Source: SG8-40 sp963792855 (lineage in GTDB: Bacteria; Pseudomonadota; Gammaproteobacteria; Burkholderiales; Eutrophovitaceae). From it: a stretch of 64,000 bases of DNA. The translations under genes were made by a program, and so were the position numbers. Numbering within the stretch: the stretch's first letter is position 1; every line of letters begins with the position of its first letter. The stretch covers positions 18,693-82,692 of the forward strand of contig CAWBXZ010000010.1 in assembly GCA_963792855.1 (NCBI GenBank), in the 5' to 3' direction. Below are positions 44,078 to 53,308 of the stretch, piece after piece. The notes beneath the pieces are model-generated. The model was given only the letters and a program-made list of their open reading frames with translations, had not been told where the DNA came from and did no database searches.

Positions 44078-44887
44078 ATGGCGGCATCGTCGTTTTCAAA
44101 ACCGCCACGCCCGAAACTCGCCGTATGGAAGTTCGCCTCCTGCGACGGCTGTCAGCTCAGCCTGCTCGATTGCGAGGACGAATTACTGGCTGTCGCGGAT
44201 GCCGTCGAGATCGCGAACTTTGCCGAAGCGTCGAGTGCCGTCGTCGAAGGACCCTACGACCTGTCACTGGTGGAAGGCTCGATCACCACCGCGCACGACG
44301 CCGAACGCATCGAGGAGATCCGCGACAAGTCGCGTGTCCTGATTACCATTGGCGCTTGCGCCACAGCGGGCGGCATCCAGGCGCTGCGAAATTTCAAGGA
44401 TGTGCGCGACTTTCTGAACGTGGTGTACGCGAAACCGGAGTACATCGACACGCTCGCCACCTCGACACCGATATCGGAGCACGTGCCGGTCGATTTCGAG
44501 CTACGCGGGTGTCCCATCAACAAACAGCAGCTGCTCGAAGTCATCAGCGCGTTTCTGCGCAAGCGCCGGCCCAATACGCCGGCGCACAGCGTCTGCGTCG
44601 AGTGCAAGCTGCGCGGTACCGCCTGCGTCATGATTGCGCACGGTACGCCTTGCCTGGGTCCGGTGACGCATGCCGGTTGCGGCGCCATCTGTCCAGCCTA
44701 TAACCGCGGCTGCTATGGCTGTTTCGGACCGATGGAGAGTCCGAATACGCAATCACTTACGAATCAGTGGCGCCGCCTCGGCGTCGACGCCGAAGCGATC
44801 CGGCGCGTGTACCACTCGTTCAACGCGTGGGCGGCGCCGTTTCGCCTGGAAGGCGAACAGATTACGGATAAAACCGATGGCTCGTAA
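44078..44887 (+). CDS. hydD: Group 3b [NiFe]-hydrogenase small subunit (HydD)
   Basis: A 269-residue subunit carrying three Fe-S clusters. AVWKFASCDGCQLSLLDCED has the proximal-cluster cysteines near residue 25, VLITIGACATAGGIQALRNF near 95 and LRGCPINKQQLLEVISAF near 150 complete it, and C-terminally CVECKLRGTACVMIAH, TPCLGPVTHAGCGAICPAYN and RGCYGCFGP provide ligands for further clusters. No Tat signal, so it is cytoplasmic, as expected for NAD(P)-coupled hydrogenases. It overlaps hydA by 11 bases. The start at 44078 follows the hydG stop at once; the longer frame from 43964 is inside hydG. Confidence 0.93.
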   Translation: MAASSFSKPPRPKLAVWKFASCDGCQLSLLDCEDELLAVADAVEIANFAEASSAVVEGPYDLSLVEGSITTAHDAERIEEIRDKSRVLITIGACATAGGIQALRNFKDVRDFLNVVYAKPEYIDTLATSTPISEHVPVDFELRGCPINKQQLLEVISAFLRKRRPNTPAHSVCVECKLRGTACVMIAHGTPCLGPVTHAGCGAICPAYNRGCYGCFGPMESPNTQSLTNQWRRLGVDAEAIRRVYHSFNAWAAPFRLEGEQITDKTDGS

Positions 44888-46166
44888 GACCATCAAGGTT
44901 GACTACCTCGCGCGTGTCGAAGGCGAGGGCGCGCTTCACGTCAGCATCAATGGTTCGCGCGTGGAAGATGTTCGGCTGGAGATCTTCGAGCCGCCGCGTT
45001 TCTTCGAGGCGTTCCTGCGAGGGCGCCACTTCACCGAAACACCCGACATCGTGGCGCGCATCTGCGGCATCTGCCCGGTCGCTTACCAGATGAGTGCCGT
45101 GCAGGCGCTGGAGAACGCGCTCGGCGCGACCGTCGACGGAACGCTGCGCGACATGCGCCGGCTGCTGTACTGCGGCGAGTGGATCGAGAGCCACGTACTG
45201 CACATCTACATGCTGCACGCGCCGGACTTTCTCGGTTACCAGAGCGCGATCGACATGGCGAAGGATCACCGCGAAGTCGTCGAGCGCGGGCTGCAAATGA
45301 AAAAAGCGGGCAACGAGCTTCTTCGCGTGCTCGGCGGCCGGGAAATTCACCCGATCAACGTCAGGGTCGGCGGTTTCTACAAGGCGCCGGCGCGGCGCGA
45401 GCTTGCTGCACTTTCCGATTCGCTGAAGTGGGGGCGCGACGCGGCAATGGACACGGTGCGCTGGGCGGCCGGTCTCGAGTTTCCCGACTTCGATCGCGAT
45501 TATGAATTCGTCGCGCTGCGTCACGCCGACGAATATCCGATGAACGAAGGCCGCATCGTGTCGAGCGCCGGGCTGGACATCGGTGTCGACGACTACGAGG
45601 CGCATTTCGAAGAACGGCATGTGCCGCACTCGACCGCGCTGCATTCGGTCATCAAGGGCAGGGGCTCTTATTTCACCGGTCCGATGGCACGCTTCAATCT
45701 CAACCACGCGCTGCTCGCGCCGGTCGCGCGCGAACTGGCGCGCGAGGTGGGTCTTTCCGCGCCCTGCCGCAACCCGTTCAAAAGTATCGTGGTGCGGGCG
45801 GTCGAAGTGCTGCACGCTTTCGATGAGGCGGTGAGGCTGATCGAATCCTATGAACCGCCGGCGGTACCTGCCGTAGAGATAAAGCCCGGAGCGGGATCGG
45901 GATGCGGGTGTACCGAAGCGCCGCGCGGCATCCTGTTTCACCGTTACCGCCTGGACGAAACCGGCCTGATTGCCGAGGCGAGGATCGTGCCGCCGACCTC
46001 ACAGAACCAGGCGATGATCGAAGAAGATCTGAAGGACCTCGTCGAACGCAACATCGCGTTGCCGGACGAACAGTTGCAGCACAGGTGCGAGCAATCGATT
46101 CGCAATTACGATCCGTGCATTTCGTGCGCCACGCATTTCCTCAAGCTCGACGTCGAGCGTCGATAA
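44877..46166 (+). CDS. hydA: Group 3b [NiFe]-hydrogenase large subunit (HydA)
   Basis: A 429-residue catalytic subunit. The L1 motif is VARICGICPVAYQMSAVQAL near residue 60, with two Cys ligands; the position that is His in many hydrogenases (CxxCxxxH) is Tyr here. The L2 motif is NYDPCISCATHFLKLDVERR at the C-terminus, with DPCxxCxxH and nine residues after the His, the tail removed by the maturation protease. LARVEGEGALHVSINGSRVE is the characteristic start. The active site binds Ni and Fe(CN)2CO and interconverts H2 with protons; NADP(H) is the usual partner in this group. The following protease gene starts 13 bases later. Confidence 0.93.
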   Translation: MARKTIKVDYLARVEGEGALHVSINGSRVEDVRLEIFEPPRFFEAFLRGRHFTETPDIVARICGICPVAYQMSAVQALENALGATVDGTLRDMRRLLYCGEWIESHVLHIYMLHAPDFLGYQSAIDMAKDHREVVERGLQMKKAGNELLRVLGGREIHPINVRVGGFYKAPARRELAALSDSLKWGRDAAMDTVRWAAGLEFPDFDRDYEFVALRHADEYPMNEGRIVSSAGLDIGVDDYEAHFEERHVPHSTALHSVIKGRGSYFTGPMARFNLNHALLAPVARELAREVGLSAPCRNPFKSIVVRAVEVLHAFDEAVRLIESYEPPAVPAVEIKPGAGSGCGCTEAPRGILFHRYRLDETGLIAEARIVPPTSQNQAMIEEDLKDLVERNIALPDEQLQHRCEQSIRNYDPCISCATHFLKLDVERR

Positions 46167-46179
46167 GACACTGCCGGAA

Positions 46180-46702
46180 ATGTCTGGCCTGGAAAGAGTC
46201 GTCGTCATCGCGCTGGGTAACCGCTTCCGCGGCGATGACGGTATCGGTCCGCTTGTCGCAGATGTTCTGAAGAGAAACACGGTGCGCCGCCCTGACGGCC
46301 GAATCGGGGTGCACCATCGTCGAGGGAAAAGACGACGCCATGGCGCTCGTCAGTGCATGGGAAGACGCAGCGCTCGCACTCGTCATCGATGCTGCCGTGT
46401 CGGGCGCATCGCCCGGCACCGTGCACCGGTTGGAAGCCGGAGCACAAGCGCTGCCGAAGGACCTCGCGCGCTGTTCGAGCCACGGCCTCGGGCTGGCCGA
46501 AGCGGTGGAACTGGGCAAGGCGCTGGGGCGCCTGCCGGAGCGGCTGGTGATTTTTGCCGTCGAAGCCGCAACCCTCGAGCAGGGTGCGGCCATGTCGCCG
46601 CAAGTCGCGGCGGCGGCGGACGAGATCGCCAGTCGCGTCGAGGCGGAAATGGATTCCTTCACGAATAGGCAAAGTACCAAACCATGCGGTTCCAATGCGT
46701 GA
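46180..46702 (+). CDS. Hydrogenase maturation protease, HyaD/HybD-like (frameshifted)
   Basis: Product that should cut the C-terminal tail of HydA after nickel insertion. The first frame encodes LERVVVIALGNRFRGDDGIG, containing the GNxxxGDDGxG metal-binding motif. Near 46300 the frame changes (in GCCCTGACGGCCGAATCGGGG). The second frame continues CTIVEGKDDAMALVSAWEDA, LALVIDAAVSGASPGTVHRL, with the conserved D-A-x-x-x-G-x-x-P-G-T, then CSSHGLGLAEAVELGKALGR with the SSHG motif and RLVIFAVEAATLEQGAAMSP. Joined, the protein is about 173 residues, normal for the family. The active site is intact in sequence, so an indel error is plausible. Confidence 0.8.
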
Positions 46703-46714
46703 GACAGTAGCGGC

Positions 46715-46978
46715 ATGCACGAAGCGTCACTGATGCGCAGCCTGATGCGCAAGATCGATTCCCTGGCCGCAGCCGAAGGCGGTCACAGGGTGACGACCGT
46801 GCGCGTCTGGCTGGGTGCGCTCAGCCACATGTCGGCTGCGCATTTTCAGGAACACTTCGAGCAGGCGTCGAAGGCGACGGTCGCCGAAGGCGCGTTGCTG
46901 GAAATCGAAGAATCCGCCGACATCGACGACCCCAACGCCCAGGGACTGTTGTTGCGAAGCATCGAGGTCGAGACGTGA
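46715..46978 (+). CDS. hypA: Short HypA-like nickel metallochaperone lacking the zinc finger
   Basis: An 87-residue HypA-like protein. It starts MHEASLMRSLMRKIDSLAAA, which includes the nickel-binding Met-His-Glu, and continues VTTVRVWLGALSHMSAAHFQ, FEQASKATVAEGALLEIEES. Standard HypA has about 115 residues with two CxxC pairs in an insert; here the corresponding part is DIDDPNAQGLLLRSIEVE without any cysteine. The gene is not frameshifted, because the terminal LLLRSIEVE fits the family's last strand. This form has been seen near other group 3b clusters to my recollection. The protein probably delivers Ni to HydA with a different partner. Confidence 0.75.
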   Translation: MHEASLMRSLMRKIDSLAAAEGGHRVTTVRVWLGALSHMSAAHFQEHFEQASKATVAEGALLEIEESADIDDPNAQGLLLRSIEVET

Positions 46979-47063
46979 CACCGGTTCGCAACAAACCGGT
47001 GCTCGATCGAAATCGGTTCGTTCGGGCGAACCCCGCACCAAACGAAAAGGCGGCAAGCGGCCG

Positions 47064-49501
47064 GTGATCGATCGCATCGGCCCTTACCAGGGCGATCTCG
47101 ATCTGAACGGGTCGGAAGAGAACAGCATCGATCAAAGCAGTGTCGAGGCAACCGGCACCGTTGCGGACACTTTGACGGCATCGTTGCCAGCCCGCCGCAC
47201 GCGCCTGCAACTCGAAGGCATGGTGCAGGGTGTCGGGTTTCGTCCATTCGTCAGCCACCTGGCGCTGCAACTCGGACTCGCGGGCTGGGTTGCCAATTCG
47301 GGCGACGGCGTCACGGCTGAAGTCGAAGGCGCTGCCGAAGTGATCGAGGTGTTTCTTGAAAGGCTTGCCGGGGAACTGCCGCCACTGGCCCGGATCGATC
47401 GGTTGCATACCTCGGAGAAAGCCGTGGCCGGCGAGAGCGGATTTTCCATCCGCGAGAGCACTGGCTTCGGGCGCGCCCACCGTACCCGTGTTGCCCGACG
47501 TCGCTGCGTGTCATGACTGCTTGCACGAAATTTTCGATACGTCAGACCGGCGTTACCGTTATCCGTTTGTCAACTGTACCAATTGCGGTCCACGCTTCAG
47601 CATCGTCGAAACGCTGCCATACGACCGGGCCAATACCACGATGCGGCAGTTCGTCATGTGCGCAGCCTGCCGGGCCGAGTACGAGAATCCCGCCGACCGC
47701 CGGTTTCACGCCCAGCCCAACGCTTGCCCCGATTGCGGCCCGCAGCTTTCGTTGCTGGATGCAGGCGGTAATGAACTGGCGCAGCGCGACGCGGCGCTGC
47801 TTGCTGCCGCCGAGCGCATTGCGCGACGGGAAGATCGTCGCGCTCAAGGGTTTGGGTGGCTTCCAGCTACTGGTCGATGCGCACAATGGCGGCGCCATTG
47901 CCGAACTGCGCCACCGCAAGCAGCGCCCGCACAAACCGTTCGCGGTGATGTCGCCGTCGTTCTCGTTTGCCGAAACCGCTTGCCACGTCAGCGCGCTCGA
48001 ACGCGAACTGCTCACTTCTCCGCAGGCGCCCATCGTTCTCCTGCATCGCCGCCCGCATCCGCACAAGACGCATTCCGCGATTCACGAATCGGTGGCGCCG
48101 GACAATCCCTTGCTTGGCGTGATGCTGCCGTATACGCCGCTGCACCACCTGTTGTTCAACGAGTTCGAGTTTCCCGTCGTCGCCACCAGCGGCAACGTGG
48201 CGGGCGAGCCGATGGTGACCGATAACGACGATGCGCTCGACCGGTTGGGCGGTATCGCCGATGTGTTTCTGCTGCACGACCGGCCCATCGCCTGCGCGCT
48301 CGATGACTCGGTGGTTCGGGTGGTCGCGGGGCGCGCGATGATACTCCGGCGCGCGCGCGGCTACGCACCGCTTCCGGTCGTCATGCAGCGCAAACTTCCG
48401 GCGCTGCTCGCCCTCGGCGGGCACCTGAAGTCGGTCACGGCGACGACATCGGGTTCGCGGGTAATGGTCGGTCCGCATGTTGGCGACCTCGACGGCCCAC
48501 TCGCGCGAAAAGCGTTTCACCATGTCCTCGATCGCCTGCGCAACCTGCACGACGTGCAGCCGGTGGCAGTTGCCTGCGACCGGCATCCGGATTACTACTC
48601 CACCGGCGTCGCGCGGAAATTCGGCACCAGGGTGGTTTCAGTGCAACACCACGTCGCGCATATCGCCGCCTGCATGGCCGAGAACGGAATCGAAGGACCG
48701 GTGCTCGGCGTGGCGTGGGATGGAACCGGGTACGGCGACGACGGCACCATCTGGGGCGGCGAGTTCATCGCCATCGACGGTGCGTCTGCGCGGCGGGTGG
48801 CGCACTTGCGGCCGTTTCCGTTGCCCGGGGGCGAGAAGGCGATGACCGAGCCGCGGCGCGTGGCCAGCGGCATTCTGTATGAATTGTTCGGCGAGACGGT
48901 TTTCGCGGATACCTCGCTTGCGCCGGTGCGCAGTTTTTCGGCCGCCGAGCGCAAGGTGCTGGCGCGTATGCTGGCGCAAGAACTGAATACGCCGCGCACG
49001 TCCAGCGTCGGCCGTCTGTTCGACGCGGTCGCGTCACTGACGGGGCTGGTGCAATGTTCAACGTTCGAGGGGCAGGCCGGCATGGCACTGGAGTTCGCAC
49101 TGGAGGAAAACCCGCCGCCAGTGCACTACCGCATTCATGTCGATTCAGCCGATGACGTTGAGGGCGTCGCTGACGAGGCGATGGTCCTGGACTGGGAACC
49201 GATGCTGCGCGAACTGCTGGCCGATATCGCGGACGGCGCCCCTGTGTCGCACATGGCCGCTGCCTTTCACAATGCCCTGATCGAGGCGCTGGTGAATGTT
49301 GCGCAGCGTGTCGGCGAGCCGCGGGTGGTGCTCACCGGCGGCTGTTTCCAGAACCGTTACCTGACCGAGCGCGCCATCGACCGGCTTCGCCATGCCGGTT
49401 TCGAGCCGGTCTGGCACCAGCATGTGCCGCCCAACGACGGCGGGATCGCGCTCGGCCAGGCGGCCTGGGCAGCGCGGCTGATAGAGGCGGAGGCGGCCTG
49501 A
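47064..49501 (+). CDS. hypF: Carbamoyltransferase HypF (two frameshifts)
   Basis: Maturation enzyme that makes the cyanide ligand precursor: it transfers carbamoyl from carbamoyl phosphate, using ATP, to the C-terminal Cys of HypE. First frame: acylphosphatase domain RLQLEGMVQGVGFRPFVSHL. Second frame (from about 47470): zinc fingers, VAACHDCLHEIF, CTNCGPRFSIVE, CAACRAEYENP and CPDCGPQLSLL. Third frame (from about 47825): YrdC domain, KIVALKGLGGFQLLVDAHNG, HKPFAVMSPSFSFAETACHV, and the Kae1-like domain VQHHVAHIAACMAENGIEGP and GVAWDGTGYGDDGTIWGGEF. Two frame changes break the gene although all motifs are kept. The GTG start at 47064 is a guess. It overlaps hypC by one base. Confidence 0.85.
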
Positions 49502-49755
49502 TGTGCCTCGCCGTTCCCGGGCAGGTTCGTGAAATCGTCGGCGACGATGCGCTGACGCGTATCGGCAAGATCGCGTTCGCGGGCGTCGTCAAGGAAGCGA
49601 GCCTGATGCTGCTGCCCGAGGTCACCATCGGTGACTGGGTGCTGGTCCACGCCGGTGTCGCCATTACCCGGCTCGACGAGTCCGAAGCACAGCGCACGAT
49701 GGCGTATCTGGAAGCGCTCGAAACGGAGACGGACGAACGGGTGCCGCCGTCATGA
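49501..49755 (+). CDS. hypC: HypC/HybG-family hydrogenase maturation chaperone
   Basis: An 84-residue protein beginning MCLAVPGQVREIVGDDALTR. The N-terminal Met-Cys exposes the Cys that holds the Fe(CN)2CO unit with HypD. KIAFAGVVKEASLMLLPEVT and IGDWVLVHAGVAITRLDESE are the usual OB-fold strands. It starts within the hypF stop (TGATG) and its own stop overlaps hypD (ATGA). Length is normal. Confidence 0.95.
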   Translation: MCLAVPGQVREIVGDDALTRIGKIAFAGVVKEASLMLLPEVTIGDWVLVHAGVAITRLDESEAQRTMAYLEALETETDERVPPS

Positions 49756-50867
49756 AGTTTGTCGACGAATACCGCGATCAGGCGAAGGCGCAACACACGC
49801 TCGATGCCATTGCCAGGCTGGTGACGCGCCCATGGACGGTGATGGAGATCTGCGGCGGCCAGACCCATGCGATTGTGAAGTTCGGCATCGATCGCTTGCT
49901 GCCGCCTGAAGTGACGCTGGTGCATGGGCCCGGCTGTCCGGTATGCGTTACGCCGGTTGGTCTGATCGACAAGGCGATCGAGATTTCCCTGCGGCCCGAC
50001 GTCATCCTGACCTCGTTCGGGGATATGGCGCGCGTGCCCGGGACGGAGACCAATCTTTTGACTGCGAAAGCGCGCGGCGCCGACCTCCGGCTGGTGTATT
50101 CGCCGCTGGATGCCGTACAGATCGCCCGCGACAATCCGCAAAAGCAAGTGGTGTTCTTCGCCGTCGGTTTCGAAACGACGGCGCCCGTCACTGCAATGGC
50201 AGTGCACCGCGCGAAGCAGGAGGGCATTGATAACTTCTCGATGCTGGTGGCGCATGTGCTGGTACCGCCGGCGATGGAAGCGATCCTCTCGTCGCCTTCG
50301 CGCACCATCCAGGGGTTTCTCGCGGCCGGGCATGTATGCGCGGTGATGGGCTATCAGGAATACGTCCCCATCAGCGAGAAGTACCGCGCGCCGATCGTCG
50401 TGACCGGTTTCGAGCCTCTGGATATTCTGCAAGGCCTGCATATGTGCCTCAGGCAGTTGGAAGAAGGCCGCGCAGAAGTCGAGAACCAGTACGCGCGCGC
50501 GGTGCAGGCGGAAGGCAACCGGAACGCGCAGCGGATCATTCGCGAAGTATTCCGGGTGGTGCCGCGCCATTGGCGCGGCGTCGGCGAGATCGCGCAAAGC
50601 GGTCTCGGTCTTGCGCCGGCCTATGCCGCATTCGATGCGGAGGCGCGCTTCGGTTCCGCCGTCTCCAGCGCGGACACGCAAGGCGCATGCATCAGCGGTC
50701 AGGTGTTGCAAGGCATCGCCAAACCGATGGATTGCCCCAGCTTCGGCAAGCGCTGCACGCCGGAGCATCCTCTGGGTGCGCCGATGGTGTCGTCGGAAGG
50801 CGCGTGTGCGGCCTACTATCGGCATCGTCGCCGCGAAGCTGCCGTAGCGGCGACGGAAAGCGAATGA
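49752..50867 (+). CDS. hypD: Hydrogenase formation protein HypD
   Basis: A 371-residue Fe-S protein that assembles Fe(CN)2CO with HypC and HypE. MEICGGQTHAIVKFGIDRLL near residue 35 has the conserved CGGQTH, VTLVHGPGCPVCVTPVGLID near 62 has GPGCPVC, FFAVGFETTAPVTAMAVHRA and GHVCAVMGYQEYVPISEKYR are further conserved, and MDCPSFGKRCTPEHPLGAPM plus SEGACAAYY bind the C-terminal [4Fe-4S] cluster. Intact and of normal length. It starts with ATGA overlap of hypC. Confidence 0.95.
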   Translation: MKFVDEYRDQAKAQHTLDAIARLVTRPWTVMEICGGQTHAIVKFGIDRLLPPEVTLVHGPGCPVCVTPVGLIDKAIEISLRPDVILTSFGDMARVPGTETNLLTAKARGADLRLVYSPLDAVQIARDNPQKQVVFFAVGFETTAPVTAMAVHRAKQEGIDNFSMLVAHVLVPPAMEAILSSPSRTIQGFLAAGHVCAVMGYQEYVPISEKYRAPIVVTGFEPLDILQGLHMCLRQLEEGRAEVENQYARAVQAEGNRNAQRIIREVFRVVPRHWRGVGEIAQSGLGLAPAYAAFDAEARFGSAVSSADTQGACISGQVLQGIAKPMDCPSFGKRCTPEHPLGAPMVSSEGACAAYYRHRRREAAVAATESE

Positions 50868-50871
50868 ATCC

Positions 50872-51928
50872 ATGAGCGGTGAAGACGATTTCAATCCCGC
50901 CTGCCCGGTGCCGCTGTCGGACTACAAGGAGGTCACGCTCGCCCACGGCGACGGCGGCGCGCTCACTCACAAACTCATCGAGCAGATCATGCTGCCGGCG
51001 TTCGCCAATGATTTGCTGAACCAGCAGCACGACGGCGCAGTGTTTGAAATCAACGGCGCGCGTCTGGCGTTTAGCACCGACAGTTACGTCGTGCGGCCGT
51101 ACTTCTTTCCCGGCGGGGACATCGGCATGCTCGCCGTCAACGGCACCGTCAACGATCTTGCCATGTGCGGCGCGCGGCCGCTGTATCTGAGTGCCGGGCT
51201 GATTCTGGAAGAAGGGCTGCCGATGGCGGACCTGCGGCGCGTGGTCGCGTCGATGCAGAAAGCGGCACGCGGCGGCTGGTGTTCAGTTCGTCACCGGCGA
51301 CACCAAGGTTGTCGACAAAGGCAGCGGCGACGGCATCTTCATCAATGTCACCGGCATCGGCGTGGTCGAGGCGAAACAGCCGATAGTGCCCGAACGCGTG
51401 AAGCCGGGAGATGTCGTCATTCTCAGCGGTGACATCGGCCGGCATGGCATGGCAGTCATGTCGGCGCGGGAAGGTCTGGAGTTCGAACATCCAATCGAGA
51501 GTGACACCGCACCGCTGCACACGGCCGTGCTGGCGCTGATCGAGGCCGGAATCGACGTTCATTGCCTGCGTGACCCGACGCGCGGCGGGTTGGCCACGGC
51601 TCTGGTGGAAATTGCGGAATCAGCGCGAGTGGAAATCAATATCGACGAAGCAGCCGTTCCGGTATCGGAAGAAGTGCGTGGCGCTTGCGAGATTCTCGGC
51701 TTCGATCCGCTGTATGTGGCGAACGAAGGCAGGTTCGTTGCATTCGTCCCGGGGACACAGCAGGGAAAGGCGCTGGAAGTTCTTCAGGCGAATGCCAACT
51801 GCCGGAATGCCTGCGTCATCGGGACGGTGTCAGCTTCTTCATCGGGCATGGTCACAGCGATGACTGCGATCGGCGGCAGCCGGGTGCTGGATATGTTGAG
51901 CGGCGTGCAGCTTCCGCGGATTTGTTGA
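50872..51928 (+). CDS. hypE: Hydrogenase expression/formation protein HypE (frameshifted)
   Basis: PurM-like ATPase that dehydrates carbamoyl on its C-terminal Cys to thiocyanate. The first frame has VTLAHGDGGALTHKLIEQIM, RLAFSTDSYVVRPYFFPGGD and GMLAVNGTVNDLAMCGARPL. At about 51275, in GGCGGCTGG, the frame changes; the second frame continues GVQFVTGDTKVVDKGSGDGI, KPGDVVILSGDIGRHGMAVM, LRDPTRGGLATALVEIAES and ends in the essential Pro-Arg-Ile-Cys. The full protein is about 350 residues, as expected. The intact C-terminal Cys argues that the gene is functional and the frameshift is an error. It follows hypD by four bases and is the last gene of the operon. Confidence 0.85.
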
Positions 51929-52035
51929 CGCACTGACAGGCGGATGCCGGTTGACGTTGCGGGGTACACACTGGTCGGCGGCGCCACGCAGATGAACGAA
52001 GGGGCGTCGGTCGGAGAGGTATCTGGATTGCTCCG

Positions 52036-52072
52036 GGAGGGGCAGGGAAATGCGATATTGCAAGACCTGTGA
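52036..52072 (-). repeat. Dispersed intergenic repeat, inverted fragment
   Basis: On the minus strand it reads GTCACAGGTCTTGCAATATC, matching the left part of the dispersed repeat at 6349. It lies after hypE. Confidence 0.5.
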
Positions 52073-52122
52073 CCGATTTTACGATTCTACGCTCAGCTCG
52101 CCGGGGAGGGAGGTTTGAAGGG

Positions 52123-52149
52123 AAAAGCCCCGCAGAAGCGCGGCTTTTC
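52123..52149. terminator. Terminator hairpin after hypE
   Basis: AAAAGCC-CCGC-AGAA-GCGC-GGCTTTT, with A's on one side and T's on the other, so it could end transcription from both hypE and the convergent minus-strand gene. It lies 195 bases after the hypE stop. Confidence 0.7.
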
Positions 52150-52185
52150 TCTGTATAAAATCCCCGCGTGATCCTAAATGAGCTC

Positions 52186-52677
52186 TTACGGCGTCTGCCA
52201 ATTACACGTGGCTCTCGACACCATTTCATTGCCTGGAAGATAATCCACTGTATACATGCAGCGCCCCGAGATTCCTTCAAATTGACCAGTCCCGCCGACA
52301 AACGTCGATACGCCTTTTCCACCGCCGCTTTCGGCAACGTCTCCGGCCTTCCTGCGGCTTAACATAAAGATCTTTTCTCCTGAAGCGCGTGTCGCGGTGC
52401 ATGACGACTCCAAGTCCATGCCCGCAGATGTATTGCGGATATAGGCGAGGCAAACAAAAATATTACTTTCACCTTCCACATAGGGGCCACCGGAACTCTT
52501 GATCACGGTGCTTGTGCCATTTTGGCTTCCTACTGTAACGGTTCCGTCCAGGTGCTCCATCGTTGTCCAGTTGCTCGACATGCTCGTCACCGATTCATAG
52601 GTGCCGCTGTCGGCCCAAACGTTGGTGCCGAAAACAAGAATGATGCCTGTGGCGATGGTGCTTTTGGTTAGTTTCAT
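52186..52677 (-). CDS. Hypothetical secreted protein
   Basis: A 163-residue protein with a signal peptide (MKLTKSTIATGIILVFGTNV, cleavage after VWA). The mature part (SGTYESVTSMSSNWTTMEHL, SNIFVCLAYIRNTSAGMDLE, GGGKGVSTFVGGTGQFEGIS) has a terminal WQTP and two or more cysteines. No family is recognised. GGAGGAGACA precedes the ATG. It is convergent with the hyp operon, sharing the hairpin at 52123. Confidence 0.7.
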   Translation of the reverse strand: MKLTKSTIATGIILVFGTNVWADSGTYESVTSMSSNWTTMEHLDGTVTVGSQNGTSTVIKSSGGPYVEGESNIFVCLAYIRNTSAGMDLESSCTATRASGEKIFMLSRRKAGDVAESGGGKGVSTFVGGTGQFEGISGRCMYTVDYLPGNEMVSRATCNWQTP

Positions 52678-53308
52678 TGTCTCCTCCAATAAAAAAAGCG
52701 CTACATTCACATGAGGAAATCTTGACGTCTTCGTCGCGCACCTTCAGTGGCTGGTGTCGTGACACGTTTCTTGACCACTTACAACATTGTCACCACCGAA
52801 AGTGGCTTCTTGACTGACCTATATCAAGGGTTGCTGCTGCTCGCCATTTCGCAATGAACGGTTCTTTGCGCAATCGGGGTAGGCTTGGCACCCGCCAGAT
52901 TCGACTGTCATCGCTGTTTTTTCTAAAAACGCGTTGTTCATCGAAGCAGATGGAAAATCCTTCTGCTCTTTCCGGAAAGTTGCCGTGGATGCGGATGACG
53001 AGTGGCGCGCTGTCATGCATGGCGTTGACGATGCACCTTGAGTGTTCGCGCAGTGTGTCTCATCGAAGTAAGTGAATGCCAGGTTGCGTCAGAGCGCGAG
53101 ATCAAATCGGGGTTACAAGGCCTGACCCAGGCGCTGCTCCGACTCTGTCGCAATGCGTGCCCTCGACTCTGCGTTGCGACTCTGCTAGAAGTGTGCCTCT
53201 GCGAGCGGCGTCGGTTGAGGGCGATCTGTACCGCATTCATCGTCAGCGCGATGACTTGCAGCTAGAATCTGTTCCCCGACCATTGACCGCGCCGAAGAGG
53301 AATTCGCC
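52678..53308. other. Intergenic region, nothing recognised
   Basis: About 630 bases between divergent genes. Frames on both strands lack ribosome-binding sites and look like chance. Confidence 0.4.

Noticed and set aside
44862..45941. Minus-strand frame of 359 codons
   Set aside because: Antisense of the hydrogenase large subunit with no family features.
49332..50894. Minus-strand frame of 520 codons opposite hypF/hypC/hypD
   Set aside because: Strong conserved genes on the plus strand explain it; high-GC shadow.
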